Positions 1 to 8,305 of a stretch of 64,000 nt of DNA are shown here, piece by piece. Under the pieces are notes generated by a model, which saw only the letters and a program-made list of their open reading frames with translations, had not been told where the DNA came from and did not search any database. The translations under genes and the position numbers were made by a program. Each line of letters begins with the position of its first letter. Position 1 is the first letter of the stretch. This DNA is from Anaerolineales bacterium UBA2181 (GTDB lineage Bacteria; Chloroflexota; Anaerolineae; Promineifilales; UBA4811), in contig DCVT01000058.1 in assembly GCA_002328075.1 (NCBI GenBank), forward strand, positions 1 through 64,000. The letters run 5' to 3'.

Positions 1-307
1 GGCGGGTGTCGTTGACACCTGAGCCAATCTCCTTCACCACCGCCGCCACCTGGTGGCCTTTCGCGGCACAGTAGTCGATCAATCGCTTGGCTTGCGACTC
101 CAGGTTGTCCCGGTTCTCGGCGGCCGAGACACGCGCATAGACGGCCACCTTCCGAATGGGCGCCGGCGCCATGGCCTGGGGCAGTGGTTCGGTGATGATG
201 ATGGTGCCCGTCTCAACCTGGTAGCCCTGCAACTGACCGCTCTTGAACCAGCGCCAGGCCGTGCGATAGGACACGCCAACTTGGCGGGCGTACTCACTCA
301 ATTTCAT
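1..307 (-). CDS. IS607-family serine recombinase (TnpA), cut by window edge
   Basis: The reading frame opens with ATG at 307 and is still open at base 1, giving 102 residues. The first 35 residues look like a MerR-type helix-turn-helix (KLSEYARQVGVSYRTAWRWF). A resolvase domain starts near residue 53 with VAVYARVSAAENRDNLESQ, and Ser61 sits at the position of the catalytic serine. This order, HTH first and serine recombinase second, is the hallmark of IS607 TnpA, which moves the element through a circular intermediate without terminal inverted repeats. A tnpB partner would be expected further left, outside the window. The AT-rich gap 308-383 should contain the element's end and the tnpA promoter. 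The family call is firm; intactness cannot be judged. Confidence 0.85.
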   Translation of the reverse strand, partial: MKLSEYARQVGVSYRTAWRWFKSGQLQGYQVETGTIIITEPLPQAMAPAPIRKVAVYARVSAAENRDNLESQAKRLIDYCAAKGHQVAAVVKEIGSGVNDTR

Positions 308-383
308 AGCGATATATCAGTACACAAATCCATATGTATCAATAGGTGTGACTAAAATGAAGAAACAAATGCAATACCTTCGC

Positions 384-1082
384 CTACGCTATTTGGTTGT
401 ACCGGCGCCTGAGCTCCTCCTCGGAAATGAGCGGCCGGCTGACGGCATCCAGCGTTTCCCGGCTCACGGCTCCCTGGCTGACGAGTTCAAAGCCTGCCCT
501 CTTGGCCGCATCCAGGACGGCCTGCCCGTCTGAGGTCAGCTCGCCCTTGACCTTCATCAGGTTGGCGTGCGGCCGTAGAACCGCGCCGGCGAACTGGACG
601 CTGGCGTCCTCGGCCAACTCCTCGGCGATGCGCACCACCGTGTCCATGTTGGCTCTTTCCCACCAACCACCGGTGGAAACCAGTCCGATTTGCCGTATCT
701 GGACGTCGTCGCGAAACCTGGCCCGGGTCCGGCCGGCACGGTACTCGAGCACGGGGTTGATCAAGGGACACAGCCGGTTGACCAGGTCCTGCATCGCGCC
801 GGGCAATGGGATGTATACCGGAGTAGCCAGGATCAGAATGTCCGCCGCTTTGAGCTTGGGCATCAGCGCCTGCATCTGGTCCTGGATGCAGCACTCCCCC
901 GGCCGGACGTACCAGCAATACATCTCACCGCAAGCACAGGGTTTGATTTTGAGGCGACTGGCGTATTCCAGCTCGACCTCGCATCCTGCATCGCTCATGC
1001 CCTTGATGAAAGGTGAGAGGACCGTCGCGGTAAGGCCCTTTTCCATACTGGGACTGCCATTGATCACCATTGCCTTGGTCAT
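384..1082 (-). CDS. NAD(P)H-dependent FMN reductase / iron-sulfur flavoprotein family
   Basis: This 232-residue protein has a flavodoxin-like fold. The N-terminus reads MTKAMVINGSPS, the phosphate-binding loop for FMN, and ATPVYIPLPG near residue 85 matches the second flavin-contacting loop. A cysteine cluster near residues 49-67 (CACGEMYCW and GECC) resembles the compact cysteine motif of iron-sulfur flavoproteins, although a bound cluster is only inferred. Such proteins reduce quinones, azo compounds or metal ions with FMN. The start is supported by AAGGAGG six bases upstream. It stands alone, 76 bases from the IS607 recombinase, so its substrate cannot be deduced from context. Confidence 0.8.
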   Translation of the reverse strand: MTKAMVINGSPSMEKGLTATVLSPFIKGMSDAGCEVELEYASRLKIKPCACGEMYCWYVRPGECCIQDQMQALMPKLKAADILILATPVYIPLPGAMQDLVNRLCPLINPVLEYRAGRTRARFRDDVQIRQIGLVSTGGWWERANMDTVVRIAEELAEDASVQFAGAVLRPHANLMKVKGELTSDGQAVLDAAKRAGFELVSQGAVSRETLDAVSRPLISEEELRRRYNQIA

Positions 1083-1949
1083 CGCTTCCTCCTTGCTTCC
1101 AGTTTATCCCTGCCAGGCAAATTGGGCAAGCAGTGCGTGTGCGGTGTCCAGGACATCCCGTACACCGTTTGAGGTTCGGGTACAGCGCGCATCCGACGTG
1201 AGCAGTATCGGACACCGTGGTCGCTCAGCGATACCCGCGCTGCTCACGATACCAAGACCTCACCTTCAATGGCCAAGGCAGGCAGAAGGGACAAGACGCT
1301 TCAAGGTGCATTCTCACGTCCTGTCATTCAGGTAGCCGGTTCTTGCCAAAAATGGTCCACTCGCACCATCGGCCTGCGTTCCAGGTGGGCAAGTTGTCCA
1401 GGCCGATGCAAGGGGGCATGCAGGAGGCCGAGCTGCGTCAGCCGTCCACGGCCGTGATAACCAGAATGCCTGTGCAGGTCGACGCCGACGGAGCGTGTGA
1501 GGGGAGTTCGCCATCGGTACCTCCGGCACGAAGAAAGATGCATGCGCATTTGGGGAAAAGCTGCCAACACCGTGCGGTTTGGGTCTCCGCGCCACCCGAC
1601 GAGTTGAGAGAACCCAAAGGGGTCACCGACAAGAGACAGGCCGGGAAAGAGCCGTCTTGCAAGCCGCGGCCGCCTGGCCACACGCGCTGTCTCGCCGGAA
1701 TCCAGGTGCATGCGGCCCAGTCCCCCGACGTGGATCCGGTGGCCCGCAACCGCAGGACGCGCAACGGCGTTGGGGCGAGCCGCACAGACCTGAATTGAAA
1801 CGCTCGGCTCGGTGTGCTATACTACGGATATTATCGATTTTTCGCCGTGCGCCTCGCGGCTCTGTCCACCTGAAGCAGCGACCGGCCGGTGCGGCCGCAA
1901 CGCTCGGGTTGCGTGATATGGCGCCGTTGTCCGGATTGAGGAGACAGGT
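1083..1949. other. Gene-poor region
   Basis: No convincing gene is seen here. Open frames on both strands lack a ribosome binding site and have compositions typical of GC-rich shadow frames. The only clear signal is the promoter at 1795-1823 near the right end. Confidence 0.5.
1795..1823 (+). promoter_or_regulatory. Sigma-70-type promoter for the zinc-ribbon/L7-L12 gene
   Basis: TTGAAA at 1795-1800 and TATACT at 1818-1823 are separated by exactly 17 bases. Transcription would begin near 1830, leaving an untranslated leader of about 120 bases before the start codon at 1950. The match is by eye only. Confidence 0.6.
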
Positions 1950-2285
1950 ATGAAGACGTTGCAGTGTCCGAATTGCGGAAGCCCTGATGTCAGGCCGGCC
2001 GGATACCCCGAATATCGGTGCGCTCATTGCGGGACAACTGTGATCCCCGACCAAGGCCTGACGGGGTTTGTGGATGTCGTTCTCGTTCAGAGCCCGCCAG
2101 GTAAGAATGCAATCCAAGTGATTCAGGCACTCAGGCAAGCCACAGATTTGGGTTTGACTGAGGCAAAGGCTGCCGTGGAAAACCTTCCGACCGTCATATG
2201 CCGCAGCGTCAAGGCAGCCGATGGGGAGCGTATTAGAGCAGCTCTGGAGAAGGTCGGAGGCAAGGCGGTGCTGAAAGCTGCCTGA
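1950..2285 (+). CDS. Zinc-ribbon protein with a ribosomal L7/L12 C-terminal-like domain
   Basis: The protein has 111 residues. The first 30 form a zinc ribbon with two CxxC knuckles (CPNC and CAHC). Residues 50-111 read like the C-terminal domain of ribosomal protein L7/L12: KNAIQVIQALRQATDLGLTE, then AKAAVENLP and a run ending in AALEKVGGKAVLK. In L7/L12 this domain recruits translation GTPases; here it lacks the L10-binding N-terminal domain. A GAGGAG sequence about nine bases upstream supports the start. The gene is monocistronic, with its own promoter. Its function is unknown; binding a GTPase or another L7/L12 client is only a hypothesis. Confidence 0.75.
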   Translation: MKTLQCPNCGSPDVRPAGYPEYRCAHCGTTVIPDQGLTGFVDVVLVQSPPGKNAIQVIQALRQATDLGLTEAKAAVENLPTVICRSVKAADGERIRAALEKVGGKAVLKAA

Positions 2286-2426
2286 CGCGGGTTGCAGAGG
2301 ATAACGTTTGGTCCTGGGTGCAATAGGCGACATTGTCAGCACCGGCGACCGTTGAATCGTAACGTTCGGCGGCGGCACAAACGGAGCGCAACTCCCAAGC
2401 GGCATTCGAGGTAGAAACGAGAGAAT

Positions 2427-3410
2427 ATGGCGTCCAATCGCAACCTGCGCGGATCCAAGCATTTCACCCTCCAGCCACTGACCGATGGAGTATATGCATG
2501 CCTCCACAAACCCGGAGGCGCTGCGTACTCTAATGCCGGGATCATCGAACTGGGCGATCACACCTTGCTGGTGGATTCCTTCGATAGCCTGGCGGCTGGT
2601 CGTGACCTGCGCCAAACTGCAGAGTCCTTGCTAGAGCGGCCGGTCGGAACCATCGTCCTTACCCACGCTCACGGTGACCACTGGAAAGGCGCTTCCGTTT
2701 TTGATGCCGAAACACTGCTGTTGGCCAGCAAGACGGTCCGCCAAGTCTGCCTAGATCGGGGCCCTCTGATGGTGGAGGACATGAAGGACGCCGCGGCATG
2801 GGAAAAAAGGCTTGGAGAGACCGAGCTGCAACTGCGGACAGAACAAGATGATCGTGTGCGTGTCGGCCTTGAAAGGGCTGTCATGCGCATTGGGTATGCC
2901 ATGGCCGAAATGGGCGAATTCCGGCCACGTTACGCCGATCGGACATTCGAGGACACGGTGCTATTCCAGGGCAGCAAACGAAACGCCGAACTGCGCTCAT
3001 TAGGTTGTGGGCACTCGGAGGACGATGCGGTCCTGTTTCTACCACACGACGGGGTTGCATTCATCGGCGATATCGGTTTCTTTGATACCCAGCCCTTCCT
3101 TGGTTTTTGTGATATCGAGCTCTATCGCCGGCAGCTGCTATTCCTTCAGGAATCTGATTTCAAGGTGCTGGTGCCCGGACATGGTCCGGTGGGGGACAAG
3201 AACGACATTGCGCTGCAGCTCAGGTACATGGATGTACTGGAAGACCTGGTTGGCACGGTGGCAGCAGGGGGCGGTTCGTTGGAAGAAGCCCGGCAGATCA
3301 TGCTACCTGACCCTTTTGACAAATGGCTGATGGGTGGCATGGCGAGGTTTGACGACAACGTGCGTTTCTTTTTCGCGCGTCTTGGCGGCGAAATGCGCCC
3401 AGACGTGTGA
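2427..3410 (+). CDS. MBL-fold metallo-hydrolase
   Basis: The 327-residue protein carries the metallo-beta-lactamase signature THAHGDHW near residue 79, which supplies the metal-binding His and Asp residues. Further histidines follow in GCGHSEDDAV, the aspartate in FIGDIGF, and a last histidine in VPGHGPVG. This set matches two-metal MBL-fold hydrolases. The N-terminus (LTDGVYACLHKPGGAAYSNA) resembles the SoxH/glyoxalase-II-like branch that acts on small ester, thioester or lactam substrates. It has no signal peptide, so it is probably cytoplasmic. The ribosome binding site is weak (GAGAG). Neighbours do not indicate a pathway, so the substrate is unknown. Confidence 0.85.
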   Translation: MASNRNLRGSKHFTLQPLTDGVYACLHKPGGAAYSNAGIIELGDHTLLVDSFDSLAAGRDLRQTAESLLERPVGTIVLTHAHGDHWKGASVFDAETLLLASKTVRQVCLDRGPLMVEDMKDAAAWEKRLGETELQLRTEQDDRVRVGLERAVMRIGYAMAEMGEFRPRYADRTFEDTVLFQGSKRNAELRSLGCGHSEDDAVLFLPHDGVAFIGDIGFFDTQPFLGFCDIELYRRQLLFLQESDFKVLVPGHGPVGDKNDIALQLRYMDVLEDLVGTVAAGGGSLEEARQIMLPDPFDKWLMGGMARFDDNVRFFFARLGGEMRPDV

Positions 3411-3834
3411 AAGCTAAACATACTCGTCAAACCGAATTGCGGTAACGATGGCCGGATCGCGGTAGGACCTGGCGGCCTCCGTAGCACCGAGTGATTTTTG
3501 GCGACCGTTTGCAGGAGCATCGGGCCGACAACCTGGGTTGCCCGGCAGCGGGTCGGCCTTGCTCACGCCGCCCCACTCGGGCCCGATCCGCTTCACCAAG
3601 TCAACGCCTGTTCAATCTCGGCCGGCGCCGCAGATGCCCGGCAGCCGGTCAGCATCTCTGGTGTCTGCTCAAAGGTGGGAGACGCGGGACCCGATGCCGG
3701 CCGCCACCCTCAGGCAGCCACCGGCACAACCATCCCGCACCCGGCCAGTTTGCTCGCTGGCCCGCTCCGTCCGATCAACCCTGCGGCCGGCGTGCTACTG
3801 CCAGAAGGTGCGGACTGAGAACCGGCTCGTTCTC
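3411..3834. other. Gene-poor region
   Basis: Nothing convincing is seen. A leftward frame at 3414-3599 has some coding flavour at its end but no recognisable domain and no ribosome binding site. Confidence 0.4.
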
Positions 3835-4435
3835 CTACCAGCGCGCCACGGTCAGGAGGACCTCCAGGCGGCTATCATCCAGGCTCTCGGCAACATCGGG
3901 CGCCATCCACCCCGGCCCCTGGATCCCCAGTGTGGCGATATGGGCCAACCCCGCCTCAACCAGCTCGGCTTCCAGCTCGGCCGGGAGGTGGAAAAAGGAG
4001 GTGGTGAACACGCGCCACCCCGGGAGCCTGCGGTGCTGCCCGTCGGCCAGCTCCCGCGCCATCATGGCCAGGTAGGCAGGGTCCCAGGCCCGGCCGCGGA
4101 GCAACCCAAGCAGGGTGGAGGCATACCGGCTGATGGCGACGGCGAACAGCAGCCCACCCGGCCGCAGGACTCGCCGAGCCTCCCGCAGGGCGGTCAGGCG
4201 GTCGTCCCGTTCGGTCAGGTGATAGAGCGGGCCGTGCAGCAGGAGCGCGTCGGCCCGTTGTCCGCAAGATCCAGTTTGCAGGCGTCGCCCACGCGGGCGC
4301 TGGCCACGGGGGCGGAGCGGAAGGTCTCGGCGGCCTGTAGTGCCTGTTCAATGTGGCGCGGAACCGCGTCGATCAAGTAAACCGTACAGTTTAGGCCGGC
4401 TCAGTGTAATAGTCAACCATCTCTGGCAGCGTCAT
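3835..4435 (-). pseudogene. Decayed SAM-dependent methyltransferase
   Basis: Three segments of one class I methyltransferase can be read leftwards. The start (MTLPEMVDYYTE) begins at 4435 and overlaps the stop of the upstream acetyltransferase as ATGA, implying former translational coupling. It stops at once at TAA near 4391, then resumes as VYLIDAVPRHIEQALQAAET, the usual stretch after the SAM-binding glycine loop. The roughly 50 residues that should hold that loop are missing. A frameshift near 4260 leads to ADALLLHGPLYHLTERDDR and RVLRPGGLLFAVAISRYAS, and the C-terminus runs to 3835. With the SAM loop deleted and the frame broken, it cannot make an active enzyme. Confidence 0.8.
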
Positions 4436-5397
4436 GATCCACCTTGCTGCGGCAACGGCGCGGCCCGCTCGTCCACCCAACGCAACAGCGAACAGGTCAC
4501 CGGTTGAAACCAGCGGGGCCAATAGCGGGCAGCCAGCGGGTTGGTGGTCTCGAAATCCACCGCGCACCGGGCGTACCCCCCGACCGCGGCCCAGGTTAGC
4601 GCATGGTTCATGAGTGCAGTGGCGAGCCCTCGGCCGCGAGACTCTGGCCGGACAAAGGCTCCACAGATGTTGACCGTCCCCGGGTCCTGCAACAGCTGGC
4701 ACTCCGCCTGGTCGCCCGGCTCCAATGCCAGGTAGCCCACCGGCTGTTCATCCTCGAAAGCCAGCCAGGCCAGGTTGCCTGGCTGGTCCAGCCAGGCCTT
4801 ATCCTGCTTCAGCTTGTGCAGGAAAAAGATTGGCGGTGCCGCGATGTGGTCTTCCAAGGCGTGGCTCAGCGCGGCCACGGCGGCGGCGTCGGCCGCGCCG
4901 GCAAGCCGCACCACCGCTCCGGGCGCGTCGCCGGGCAGCGGTTCCAACCCGCGCACGCAGTCCATGTTGATATGGCCGAACCCCGACCAGCGCCACTGCT
5001 CGATGCCCTTCCGGTCGTGGGCCAGGACGCCGACCGCGTGCAGGACGCGGCCGTCGGCCACCCAGCGCCGGGCAAGTTGGGCGTAGAGATCCTGATAGAT
5101 GCGCCCGCTCTGGTCCAACTCGGCGCCGTTGGCCCAATCCGGGCTGTAGGCCGCCTGCCGATTCATAAAGGCGTTGAGGGCAAACCCGTTGAGAAAACCG
5201 ACCAGCCGGCCGCCGCATACCGCCACGACCCCCTCGTTGTTGGCGACCACATCGCGCAGCATCGCAGCGATCGGTTCGGCCGATTCGTAGCGGGCCGGCA
5301 GCAGCGGCAGGGTGGCGCGCAGCGCGCGATAGCGCCGGGCCACCAGCGTGGCCGCGTCCTCCAAGTGACTCTCACTCATGGTACAGATATCGAGCAT
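4432..5397 (-). CDS. Tandem GNAT-fold N-acetyltransferase
   Basis: Two GNAT-like halves are visible in about 321 residues. The first has VVAVCGGRLVGFLNGFA, a strand typical of the fold. The second has the stronger acetyl-CoA signature VNICGAFVRPESRGRGLA, with RGRGLA as the pyrophosphate-binding loop. Such duplicated proteins usually have one active half and one structural half. The ATG at 5397 is preferred over one at 5466 because GAGAGGTG lies just upstream and the protein then begins at a normal GNAT N-terminus (MLDICTMSESHLEDAATL). Its stop overlaps the start of the methyltransferase pseudogene by four bases, so the two formed an operon. The acceptor substrate is unknown. Confidence 0.8.
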   Translation of the reverse strand: MLDICTMSESHLEDAATLVARRYRALRATLPLLPARYESAEPIAAMLRDVVANNEGVVAVCGGRLVGFLNGFALNAFMNRQAAYSPDWANGAELDQSGRIYQDLYAQLARRWVADGRVLHAVGVLAHDRKGIEQWRWSGFGHINMDCVRGLEPLPGDAPGAVVRLAGAADAAAVAALSHALEDHIAAPPIFFLHKLKQDKAWLDQPGNLAWLAFEDEQPVGYLALEPGDQAECQLLQDPGTVNICGAFVRPESRGRGLATALMNHALTWAAVGGYARCAVDFETTNPLAARYWPRWFQPVTCSLLRWVDERAAPLPQQGGS

Positions 5398-5945
5398 GAT
5401 CACCTCTCTGCCCAGCACGTCAGCTGCGGGGCAACTCTCGGATCCACTGTCTCGCACGCAATTCACCCGACCGGAGGACGCGGGTCAATAGGCACGGCCT
5501 GCTGGGCGCAATGGTAACACACGTGGCGCGGTATGTCGCAGCCAACCGCAGATACCCGGCCGACCATCCGCCCGGCGGGGAGCTGGGGAGGCAAGTCAGC
5601 CGTCTCTCGTGCGACAGACGGCACCCTCGTTGTCACCGTGACCGGTGTTCGCCGGCTGACGGGGCTCGACCCTATCGCCGGTCGGGGGAAAAGCGTTTTG
5701 CTACCGTCCGGCCCAACAAGGCGTTTTTCTGCGCGGGTGCTGCGCGCCGGCCGTCGGCGGTCCGCCACCGAGGCGTGAATGGTGGTGATGTTGAGCGGAC
5801 CGTCCGCGAGTCGACCCGTGACGAGATTGGCCAACGCCGATCCGGCCCGCAGCAAACTGACTGCCTCCGAATTGCCTGACTGGCGCAGCCCGGCCCCTCC
5901 CTGATCCGCCGGGCGTCAGCGGCCCTCGGGGACTACCTGACGAGT
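5398..5945. other. Gene-poor region
   Basis: No gene with a ribosome binding site or recognisable domain is seen on either strand. The open frames present are short and rich in Arg and Pro, as expected for shadow frames in GC-rich DNA. Confidence 0.4.
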
Positions 5946-6248
5946 CTATCCGCGCCGCGACCGGCGACCGGCGCCGCCGCCACCGCCGCCCAGGATGGTC
6001 GTCAAGCCCATCAGGAACCCAAAGTTGTACCAGCCGCCGTTGTTGTAGACCTGGTACAGGTGTACGTTGTTGTTGAGCAGAGAGACGACGAAGGTGATGG
6101 GCGCAATGATTCCATGCCACAGGCCTTGCCAAAAGCCGGCCACCTTGCCCTCCTCGTTAGGCGTTCCGGACAGCGGGTTGGCGCCAGGGGCGCAGGCGGT
6201 CAAGGCAACCAGGCTCACCATGACGATCAGAATGACAACTGCCTTCAT
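5946..6248 (-). CDS. Small putative lipoprotein
   Basis: This 100-residue protein starts at the ATG at 6248, chosen because AGAGGAGA precedes it. The N-terminus MKAVVILIVMVSLVALTAC is a lipoprotein signal peptide with the lipobox LTAC, so Cys19 would be lipidated after signal peptidase II cleavage. A second hydrophobic stretch (IIAPITFVVSLL) lies near residues 49-60. The tail is glycine-rich and ends in arginines. The sequence around GFWQGLWHGIIAPITF recurs in small uncharacterised bacterial proteins. It is divergent from the neighbouring DUF362 gene. No specific function can be given. Confidence 0.65.
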   Translation of the reverse strand: MKAVVILIVMVSLVALTACAPGANPLSGTPNEEGKVAGFWQGLWHGIIAPITFVVSLLNNNVHLYQVYNNGGWYNFGFLMGLTTILGGGGGGAGRRSRRG

Positions 6249-6394
6249 GGCGTCTCCTCTTGAATTGCTTCCTCTGAGCATAATACGCTGTTATCGTGGT
6301 TTGGTTGCTGCACGCCGCACCAGACCACCTTGTATCCCCCGGCTAAGCATGATAGGATTGACGGGTGAACCGGATTGGCCAGGGAACTAACTAG

Positions 6395-7591
6395 ATGAAT
6401 CGGCGATCTTTTTTCCGGGCAGCCGTAGGCCTGGGCTGGACGACCCTGGCCTCTTTGCTCCTGCGGGCCTGCCAGAAGGCGTTGCCGGCGACGGTGGAGC
6501 CCACGGTCGCGGCGATCGGCCGATCAACCGCCGCGGCGACCGCGACTGCCTCGTCCACAATAGTGCCGCCCCCTACCGCCACCGCCCCGGCTGCGGCCCA
6601 GACCATCGACCCGGCGACGGCTGCTCCGACCGTGGCGCGCCCCGGCCCCACCACTACCGTCATGCCCACTGCAATCAAGAGGAGTCCGATGACCCAAATA
6701 GCCTTTGTGAAAACCCAGGACCGCGCAACCGGTGTCCGGCGGGCCATGGATCTGCTGCACTCCCAGCCGTTGTCGGGCAAGACGGTGTTTCTGAAACCGA
6801 ATTTCAACAGCGCCGACCCCACGCCCGGATCCACCCACATCGATGTCGTGCGCACCATAGTGCAAGCGCTGCGGTCGAGGGGCGCCGGCCGGATCACGGT
6901 GGGCGACCGTAGCGGCATGGGCGATACCCGGGCCGTCATGCAGCAGCTGGGTATCTTCCGCCTGGCGAAGGAGTTGGGTTTCGAGACCGTCGTGTTTGAC
7001 GAGTTGGACGTCGCCTGCTGGCGATCCTTTCAGGTGGACGGGGGCCACTGGCAGCGAGGGTTTGCCGTCGCCCGGCCGGTGCTGGACGCGGACGCCGTGG
7101 TCCAAACCTGCTGCCTCAAGACCCACCGTTACGGCGGGCACTTCACCCTGTCGCTCAAAAATTCCGTGGGGTTGGTCGCCAAGACCGTGCCGGGTGAAGG
7201 CTACAATTACACGAGCGAGCTGCACAGCTCGCCCGACCAACGCCGCATGATCGCCGAGATCAACAGCGCCTACCGGCCGGACCTGATCCTCCTGGACGGG
7301 ATAACAGCGTTGGTTGACGGCGGTCCGGATACCGGCACCAAGGTAAACTCCCAGGTTATCCTGGCGGGCACCGACCGAGTGGCTATCGACGCTGTGGGGG
7401 TGGCCATCCTGCGCTATTTCGGCACCACGCCGGCCGTGAGCCAGGGGCAGATTTTCCAGCAGGAACAGATCGCCCGTGCCGTCGAGTTGGGCTTGGGCGT
7501 CGACGGTCCCGACAAAATCGAGCTGATCACCGACGATCGGGACAGCGCGACCTACGCGGAGGAGATTCGCCAGGTCCTGCTGCGCGGCTAA
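6395..7591 (+). CDS. DUF362-domain protein with signal peptide and Thr/Ala/Pro-rich linker
   Basis: The 398-residue protein opens with MNRRSFFRAAVGLGWTTL followed by LLLRAC, which combines a Tat-like twin arginine with a possible lipidation cysteine. Residues 30-100 are a low-complexity Thr/Ala/Pro linker. The remainder matches the DUF362 family: KTVFLKPNFNSADPTPGSTH, then a region ending in GDRSGMGDTR, the stretch LKTHRYGGHFTLSLKNSVG, and late DGGPDTGTKV. DUF362 proteins are sometimes fused to ferredoxin domains, but no cysteine cluster is visible here. The protein is probably exported and tethered to the outer membrane face. Its biochemical activity is not established. A 9-bp inverted repeat follows the stop. 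Confidence 0.8.
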   Translation: MNRRSFFRAAVGLGWTTLASLLLRACQKALPATVEPTVAAIGRSTAAATATASSTIVPPPTATAPAAAQTIDPATAAPTVARPGPTTTVMPTAIKRSPMTQIAFVKTQDRATGVRRAMDLLHSQPLSGKTVFLKPNFNSADPTPGSTHIDVVRTIVQALRSRGAGRITVGDRSGMGDTRAVMQQLGIFRLAKELGFETVVFDELDVACWRSFQVDGGHWQRGFAVARPVLDADAVVQTCCLKTHRYGGHFTLSLKNSVGLVAKTVPGEGYNYTSELHSSPDQRRMIAEINSAYRPDLILLDGITALVDGGPDTGTKVNSQVILAGTDRVAIDAVGVAILRYFGTTPAVSQGQIFQQEQIARAVELGLGVDGPDKIELITDDRDSATYAEEIRQVLLRG

Positions 7592-7593
7592 CC

Positions 7594-7632
7594 CGAACGG
7601 GCCGAATCGCGCAGGTTGACCGCGCCCGTTCG
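7594..7632 (+). terminator. Possible terminator hairpin after the DUF362 gene
   Basis: CGAACGGGC at 7594-7602 is repeated as its exact inverse complement GCCCGTTCG at 7624-7632, with a 21-base loop. It lies just after the DUF362 stop and between two converging genes. Only a short T run follows (GATTTGG), so it would be a weak intrinsic terminator, or simply a stem in the mRNA tail. Confidence 0.4.
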
Positions 7633-7681
7633 CGATTTGGGTCCTCGCCGACCGTCGCACGTCGCGACGGCACGGCGCGGA

Positions 7682-8305
7682 CTATACGGGGTCGGCGTCC
7701 CCGGCCGGCGGGGCGAGCGGCAACCGCATCACCACCCGTCGACGGGATCGCGCCGCAGCCAGCGTGAACCCGGCCGACTCGAACATCGGCACTATCCCCA
7801 TATACTCTTCAAAGCGCTGATCCTTGCCTTCATCTGGCAGCAGCGGGTAGGCCTCCAGGATCTGGGCGCCGTTTAGCCGGGCATGTTGGATCGCTGCCTG
7901 GAGCAGCGCCTGGGCCACGCCCTGCTGCCGAGAGGGCTCGGAGATGAAGAAACAGACGATGGACCATACCGGCCGGTCATCGACCCGCTGGAGCGTGGGC
8001 GAGCGATCCAGCGTGGAGAACTCGTCGCGCGGCGCCACGGAGCACCAGCCGATCGGCCGCCCCTCCCAATAGGCCAGGATGCCCGGCACGCGATCGGCCG
8101 CCACGATCGCCTGCATTGCCGACCGGAGAACCTGGGAGCCCTGCCGGTGGAACTCGGCCCGCTTCAGCCGCCAGTACATGCACCAGCAGTAGCGATGCAC
8201 CCCGGGCTCACCGCTGAACAGCGTGTCGAAATCGTACCACCGGTCGGCCGTCACCGGTTCGAATGTGAGGTTGGTCAGGTCGATGTGAGACCCCGCTCTT
8301 TCCAT
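7682..8305 (-). CDS. GNAT-family N-acetyltransferase
   Basis: The 207-residue protein has the GNAT core. The strand ILAYWEGRPIGWCSVAPR is followed by VWSIVCFFISEPSRQQGVA, where RQQGVA is the acetyl-CoA-binding loop. The end (EYMGIVPMFESAGFTLAAAR) is typical of the last GNAT helix and strand. The early run HRYCWCMYWRLKR is characteristic of a subgroup often found beside antibiotic-inactivation or small-molecule modification genes, but no substrate is known. The start at 8305 follows an AGAGAGG sequence at some distance. It stands alone and converges with the DUF362 gene. Confidence 0.8.
   Translation of the reverse strand: MERAGSHIDLTNLTFEPVTADRWYDFDTLFSGEPGVHRYCWCMYWRLKRAEFHRQGSQVLRSAMQAIVAADRVPGILAYWEGRPIGWCSVAPRDEFSTLDRSPTLQRVDDRPVWSIVCFFISEPSRQQGVAQALLQAAIQHARLNGAQILEAYPLLPDEGKDQRFEEYMGIVPMFESAGFTLAAARSRRRVVMRLPLAPPAGDADPV

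Noticed and set aside
1217..1798. A 193-codon rightward open frame
   Set aside because: It has no ribosome binding site and no domain, several other frames are equally open, and a good promoter begins at its very end.
3538..4380. A 280-codon rightward open frame
   Set aside because: It is antisense to the methyltransferase relic and rich in Pro, Gln and Arg, as expected of a shadow frame.
4603..5517. A 304-codon rightward open frame
   Set aside because: It is antisense to the tandem GNAT gene, which has clear motifs and a ribosome binding site.
6524..7660. A 378-codon leftward open frame
   Set aside because: It is antisense to the DUF362 gene, has no start signal, and its low-complexity stretches simply mirror the Thr/Ala/Pro linker.
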